The notes under the pieces were generated by a model. That model saw only the letters and a program-made list of their open reading frames with translations, was not told the origin of the DNA and searched no databases. Below, piece after piece: positions 60,218-64,000 of a DNA stretch of 64,000 nucleotides; position 1 is the stretch's first letter, and every line of letters begins with the position of its first letter. The stretch is from Bog-473 sp963706555 (GTDB taxonomy: Bacteria; Actinomycetota; Acidimicrobiia; Acidimicrobiales; RAAP-2). The DNA lies in NCBI GenBank assembly GCA_963706555.1, contig OY970164.1:3224001-3288000 (forward strand), given 5' to 3'. A program made the translations under genes and the position numbers.

Positions 60218-61768
60218 ATGAAGCTCCGTCCCACGTACCAGGCCCCCGATGCCAGGCGTTATCGCGCGCCGGGTGGATCCTGGGATGTCCCCGTCCTTGA
60301 CACCGTGATGAGTCAGCGGTCCCCCGAGGCGGGTGCTGTGCTGGTCGACGGCGACCGCCGCTTCAGCGGGCGAGAGCTCGAGGAGATGGTGGCCGGGCTG
60401 GCGGGCGGCCTGCGCTCCATGGGGATCAAACGGGGCGACGTGGTGTCGTGGCAGATGCCGAACTGGTGGGAGGCGCTCGTGCTGTACCGCGCCTGTTGGC
60501 GTTGTGGAGCGCTCGCTGCTCCGCTCCACCACCAATTCGGTGCGGCCGAGGTCGAGTACATGGTCGACCTCCTCGAGCCGAAGGTGACATTCTCCTCACC
60601 GACGTTGCCCCTGATCGAGCACGAAGGTGCCATTGGATTGCGCACCGAAGACCTCAGGTTCGAGGAGCTCATGGCCGGCACGCCCGTGCGGAGCAGCCCC
60701 AACCGGCCCTCTGACCTGGCCGTGGTCCTTTTCACCTCCGGGTCGACCGGTCGCCCCAAAGCGGTGCTGCATTCCCATCGGGGTCTGGCCTACAAGGCCC
60801 GCGTGATGATGGGTGTGCACGGGTTGTCGGAGCCCGACGCGGTGCTGATGCCGGCGCCGATGGCGCATGTCTCGGGTCTGCTCAACGCCGTCCTCCTTCC
60901 TGGTGCAGCGGCCATGCGGACGGTCTTGATGGAGCGATGGGACGTGCAGCGTGGCTTGCGACTCATCGAAGAGGAGGGGATCAGCTACATGATCGGCCCT
61001 CCGACCATCTTCACCGCGATGATGGAGGATTCCGCCTTCGCTCCCTCGAAGGTGGCCAGCATGCGCGTGATCTCGAGCGGGATGATGGGAGTGACGCCTG
61101 CGTTCATCGAGGCGGCGCACGCCGGGTTCGGGGCCATTGCCAAGCGCAGCTACGGCTCGACCGAAGCTCCCACCGTCTCGACCTGTACCAACGCCGACCC
61201 TGGGGAGCGTTGCCGTGAAACGGACGGTCGGGCCGTCGGCGACGCCATCATCCGCATCGCGGATCCAACGACGGGCCGCTGGCGGGCGGCGGGACATGAG
61301 GGCGAGGTCTGGATACGTGGGCCGGAGTTGTTCGCCGGCTACTCCGATCCCGAAGAGACAGCGACCTCGATGCACCGTGGCTGGTTCCGCAGCGGCGATC
61401 TGGGCGTGATGGACGACGAGGGGTGGTTGGTCATCACCGGTCGCATCAAGGAGTTGATCATCCGCGGCGGGGAGAACATCTCCTCGTCGGAGGTGGAACG
61501 CGCCCTCGAGCTCCATCCGGGCATCAGGCAGGCCGTCGTCGTGGGGCGCCCCGACGAACGGCTGGGCGAGCGCGTCGTGGCCTTCATCGTGGGCTCGGCC
61601 GACATCGACACGGCCGAGTGCAGGCGCTGGTTCACCGAGCACGGCGTGGCCCGGTTCAAGACACCTGAGGTCGTGGTGCACATTGAGGAGATCCCGCTCC
61701 TGGCGGCGGGGAAACCCGATCGGACGGCGCTCAAGGTCCGGGCTGCGGCGATGAGCGTGGCAATGTAA
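60218..61768 (+). CDS. AMP-forming acyl-CoA synthetase
   Basis: 516 residues from an ATG at 60218 with no strong ribosome-binding site. FTSGSTGRPKAV (about residue 171), YGSTEAPTV, GWFRSGDLGVMDDEGWLVITGRIKELIIRGGENISSSEVE and the C-terminal Lys in LLAAGKPDRTAL are complete. Closest in pattern to cyclohexanecarboxylate- or long-chain-type CoA ligases. Divergent from the luciferase-like gene. Feeds an activated acid to the acyl-CoA dehydrogenase encoded 130 bp downstream on the same strand. Confidence 0.9.
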   Translation: MKLRPTYQAPDARRYRAPGGSWDVPVLDTVMSQRSPEAGAVLVDGDRRFSGRELEEMVAGLAGGLRSMGIKRGDVVSWQMPNWWEALVLYRACWRCGALAAPLHHQFGAAEVEYMVDLLEPKVTFSSPTLPLIEHEGAIGLRTEDLRFEELMAGTPVRSSPNRPSDLAVVLFTSGSTGRPKAVLHSHRGLAYKARVMMGVHGLSEPDAVLMPAPMAHVSGLLNAVLLPGAAAMRTVLMERWDVQRGLRLIEEEGISYMIGPPTIFTAMMEDSAFAPSKVASMRVISSGMMGVTPAFIEAAHAGFGAIAKRSYGSTEAPTVSTCTNADPGERCRETDGRAVGDAIIRIADPTTGRWRAAGHEGEVWIRGPELFAGYSDPEETATSMHRGWFRSGDLGVMDDEGWLVITGRIKELIIRGGENISSSEVERALELHPGIRQAVVVGRPDERLGERVVAFIVGSADIDTAECRRWFTEHGVARFKTPEVVVHIEEIPLLAAGKPDRTALKVRAAAMSVAM

Positions 61769-61898
61769 TGGCGATGTCCTCGTCCTCACGCCGGTCCGGC
61801 GAGCTGGCCCTTGGTCCTCGGATCGGCCGGAGGGTCCGGAGGAGCATGATCGGTCTGAGCATCCGGAGCAGTTGCCCCGAGGCTGGAAGGATGGGCCC

Positions 61899-63059
61899 GT
61901 GGATCTCGCACTGACCCCCGACGAGGAGGCCTTCCGCGACGAGGTGCGGCACTGGCTCGAAGCCAACGTCGAGCTTCCTCCCGCCTTCCGCACGCTCGAG
62001 GAGGAGTTCGAGTGGGGTCGTAAATGGCAGGCGCGCTTGGCCGCCGACCGCTGGGTCGGCATCCATTGGCCCGAGGTCTACGGCGGCCGCGGGGCGACGC
62101 CGGTGCAGGTGGCCATCTTCAACATGGAATACGCCCGTTCCCGGGCCCCCCAGCCGGTGAATCGCAACGGGATCAACCACTGTGGGCCGACGATCCTGGC
62201 CCATGGGACCGACGAGCAAAAGGCGCGCTGGATCCCCCGCATCCTGAGCGCGGAGGAGATCTGGTGCCAACTCTTCAGTGAACCAGGCTCGGGATCTGAT
62301 CTGGCTTCGCTCACGACCAGGGGCATCGCGACGGAGGGCGGTTGGGTACTCGAGGGCCAGAAGGTCTGGACCAGCTACGCCCAGTTCTCCCGGTGGGGGA
62401 TCGCCCTGGTCCGGACCGACCCCGACGCCCCCAAGCACAAGGGCATCTCGTATCTCGTCGTCGACATGACATCGCCGGGCATCGATATCCGGCCCTTGGT
62501 CACCATCACGGGGGAAGCCGAATTCAACGAGGTGTACTTCGACGAGGTCTTCGTCCCTTCGGACTGCCTCGTGGGCGGCCTCAACCAGGGCTGGGCAGTG
62601 GCCAACACCACTCTGGCCCATGAGCGTGGGACGACCTTTCCGTTCAAGGAGCAGGTCGTCCACGAGGTGTACCTCAACGAGCTCTATGCGCTCGCGGCCG
62701 AGTTGGGCACCCTCGACGACATAGAGGTCTCGGACGCCTTGGCCGAGGCAGCCGTCAAACTTCGCGTGTTGCGCCAGCACAACTGGCGCACATTGACCCG
62801 GCTGACCCATGGCGAGGAGCCGGGGCCGGAGTCCAGTGTGGTCAAGCTGACGTGGGCGGACATGACGCAGACCCTGTCCGACGCCGCCCTGTCGGTGCTC
62901 GATGCCAGTGCACCCCTCTGGGGTGACGCAGCGGGCAATCCGATGGCGGGGAAGTGGCAGCGCCAATGGCTCTGGTCCAAAGCGGCCACCATCGCGGGCG
63001 GGACGTCCGAAATTCAACGCACGATCATCGGAGACCGCATCCTCGGTCTGCCTCGCTGA
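61899..63059 (+). CDS. acyl-CoA dehydrogenase
   Basis: 386 residues from a GTG at 61899 after AAGGATGGG; the ATG at 61872 lacks this support. Full-length single-gene dehydrogenase: LFSEPGSGSDLASL loop, VWTSYAQFSRWGIALVRT flavin-contacting strand, VANTTLAHERGTTF in which the Glu could be the catalytic base (as in isovaleryl-type enzymes), and AGGTSEIQRTIIGDRILGLPR at the end, without the YEGT Glu. Follows the synthetase, so activation and first oxidation of one acid may be paired. A 14-bp repeat begins 17 bp after its stop. Confidence 0.9.
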   Translation: MDLALTPDEEAFRDEVRHWLEANVELPPAFRTLEEEFEWGRKWQARLAADRWVGIHWPEVYGGRGATPVQVAIFNMEYARSRAPQPVNRNGINHCGPTILAHGTDEQKARWIPRILSAEEIWCQLFSEPGSGSDLASLTTRGIATEGGWVLEGQKVWTSYAQFSRWGIALVRTDPDAPKHKGISYLVVDMTSPGIDIRPLVTITGEAEFNEVYFDEVFVPSDCLVGGLNQGWAVANTTLAHERGTTFPFKEQVVHEVYLNELYALAAELGTLDDIEVSDALAEAAVKLRVLRQHNWRTLTRLTHGEEPGPESSVVKLTWADMTQTLSDAALSVLDASAPLWGDAAGNPMAGKWQRQWLWSKAATIAGGTSEIQRTIIGDRILGLPR

Positions 63060-63076
63060 GCACCGGCCGCTGACGC

Positions 63077-63132
63077 TCCCTGCCGAGAGCTCCCTGCCGA
63101 GAGGTCCGAGCCGAGAGCTCCCAGCCGAGAGC
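63077..63132. repeat. 14-bp tandem repeat, four copies
   Basis: TCCCTGCCGAGAGC and close variants, directly after the acyl-CoA dehydrogenase gene. No spacers, no flanking nuclease genes. Confidence 0.9.
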
Positions 63133-63191
63133 TCCCCGCACATCGGTCCCCGCACTCCTTGTTGACGCCGTCCGCCCCCGCCGGTCGATAA

Positions 63192-63247
63192 ATGTGCAAC
63201 AAAAGGTTGCATATCCAGTACCAAACATGCTACCTTTGGTTGCACAT
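63192..63247. promoter_or_regulatory. inverted pair of ATGTGCAAC-type boxes, ArsR-operator-like
   Basis: ATGTGCAACAAAAGGT (63192-63207) and, on the other strand, ATGTGCAACCAAAGGT (63232-63247), 15 of 16 identical. Within the first, TGCAAC and GTTGCA form a dyad. They lie 40-95 bp before an SRPBCC gene, and small ArsR-type repressors often adjoin such genes; none is visible here, so it would be encoded beyond the window or elsewhere. Confidence 0.5.
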
Positions 63248-63286
63248 CGAGACCAGTGAGGCCATCGAGAGGGAGGAGAGGTAGTC

Positions 63287-63733
63287 ATGTACGACATAGG
63301 GCACCGAGTGGGGATGAGCGCCCCCATCAGCGAGGTCTACGAGGCGGTCGCAACTCGTGATGGCGTCGCCCGGTGGTGGACGCGTGATGTGGAGGGCGAG
63401 TCGAAGCCGGGCGGCACGCTCGCATTCGGCTTCGGCCAACCCGAGCCGTGGGTGGCGATGGAAGTGATCGAGCTCGTTCCCTTGACGCGGGTGCAGTGGC
63501 GGTGCGTCGAGGGACCCGAGGAGTGGAAGAGCACGACGATCACCTTCGAGCTCAACGCGACGGGGGATGAGACCACCCTGTTGTTCTCACACGCCGGCTG
63601 GCGCGAACCGGTCGAGTTCATGCAGCACTGCAGCACCAAGTGGGGCTACTTCCTGCTGGGCCTCAAAGCCGGGTTCGAGGACGGCAAGGCCACCCCGTGG
63701 CCGAACGACATGCACGTCAGCAGCTGGGGATGA
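63287..63733 (+). CDS. SRPBCC (AHSA1/START-like) domain protein
   Basis: 148 residues; ATG at 63287 with GGGAGGAGAGG upstream. SAPISEVYEAVATRDGVARWWTRDVEGESKPGGTLAFGFG is the typical first half, and TTITFELNATGDETTLLFSHAGWREPVEFMQHCSTKWGYFLLGLKAGFEDG the second half with the long C-terminal helix. Hydrophobic ligand-binding fold; often paired with ArsR regulators. Its TGA overlaps the ATG of a second SRPBCC gene (ATGA), so the two are coupled. Confidence 0.88.
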   Translation: MYDIGHRVGMSAPISEVYEAVATRDGVARWWTRDVEGESKPGGTLAFGFGQPEPWVAMEVIELVPLTRVQWRCVEGPEEWKSTTITFELNATGDETTLLFSHAGWREPVEFMQHCSTKWGYFLLGLKAGFEDGKATPWPNDMHVSSWG

Positions 63734-64000
63734 CGACCATGGCTGACTTCAAGATCGAGCGCGACGTCGTGATCGAGGCACCGGTCGAGGTCGTGTGGCG
63801 AACCGTCACCGAGCCCGACCAGATCGCCCAATGGTTTGCCAATCGGGTGGAGCTCAGTGCCACTCCAGGTGGGGCGGGTGTCTTCATGTTCGAGGACAAC
63901 GACGGCAATGTCGTGCACACCGCTCCGCTCGTCGTGGAGACGGTCGACCCGCCGACCCGCTTCTCGTTCCGTTGGTGCCATCCTGACGGCACCGATCCCA
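63730..64000 (+). CDS. SRPBCC (AHSA1-like) domain protein, N-terminal part
   Basis: Runs off the right edge. It starts in an ATGA overlap with the previous gene; a second in-frame ATG follows at 63739. FKIERDVVIEAPVEVVWRTVTEPDQIAQWFANRVELSATPGGAGVFMFED is a textbook AHSA1-type start. Probably a diverged tandem duplicate of its neighbour, and the two may act together on one ligand. Confidence 0.85.
   Translation, partial: MTTMADFKIERDVVIEAPVEVVWRTVTEPDQIAQWFANRVELSATPGGAGVFMFEDNDGNVVHTAPLVVETVDPPTRFSFRWCHPDGTDP

Overview
The window reads as a high-GC actinomycete chromosome segment. GTG and TTG starts are common, ATGA, TTGA and TGATG gene junctions recur, and F420-type luciferase-like oxidoreductases, a TetR regulator, two P450s and many acyl-CoA enzymes are present. 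An environmental Acidimicrobiia-like lineage is a reasonable guess, but nothing here fixes the taxon. I saw no rRNA, tRNA, phage, insertion sequence or CRISPR.

The content is almost wholly catabolic and centred on CoA thioesters. It includes seven CaiB/BaiF (family III) CoA-transferase genes, one of them a double-domain fusion, and three acyl-CoA dehydrogenases, two of them an overlapping pair. There are three AMP-forming acyl-CoA synthetases, three crotonases, four short-chain dehydrogenases, six amidohydrolase-2 proteins and two DUF35/thiolase-like aldolase-type units, one fused. Around these sit P450s, a 3Fe-type ferredoxin, a TauD-type dioxygenase, alpha/beta hydrolases, SnoaL-like, VOC, cupin and SRPBCC proteins. 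This is the usual toolkit for stepwise breakdown of bulky hydrophobic carboxylic acids (steroid, terpenoid or aromatic type). The actual substrate cannot be read from the sequence.

Layout. 0-9.4 kb: crotonase (partial), acyl-CoA dehydrogenase pair, a CoA-transferase pair, an orphan substrate-binding protein, amidohydrolase and CoA-transferase. 9.4-18.8 kb: a second CoA-transferase pair with an amidohydrolase, TetR, another amidohydrolase, a leaderless periplasmic-binding-like protein, Gfo/Idh oxidoreductase and SDR. 18.9-28.7 kb: hydrolases, a luciferase-like enzyme, P450, a tandem M24 pair, and VOC, hydrolase and reductase genes. 28.9-45.7 kb: SDRs, thioesterase, the fused CoA-transferase, crotonase, ferredoxin, the two DUF35/thiolase units and amidohydrolases. 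45.8-64 kb: amidohydrolase, VOC, cupin, three synthetases, nitroreductase, CoA-transferase, dioxygenase, crotonase, P450, SDR, luciferase-like enzyme, acyl-CoA dehydrogenase and SRPBCC genes.

Four things stand out. (1) A dyad, TTRGGC-N4-GCCYAA, recurs in front of at least five transcription units in the first 21.4 kb, including the TetR gene's own divergent region, which suggests a local regulon. (2) The CoA-transferases come in pairs in which one partner keeps the catalytic Asp and the other has lost it; the fusion protein repeats this pattern inside one chain. (3) Unique short tandem repeats sit mostly at gene 3' ends. (4) Five genes are broken by single-base indels, four of them in or beside G/C runs, which may be consensus errors rather than real mutations.
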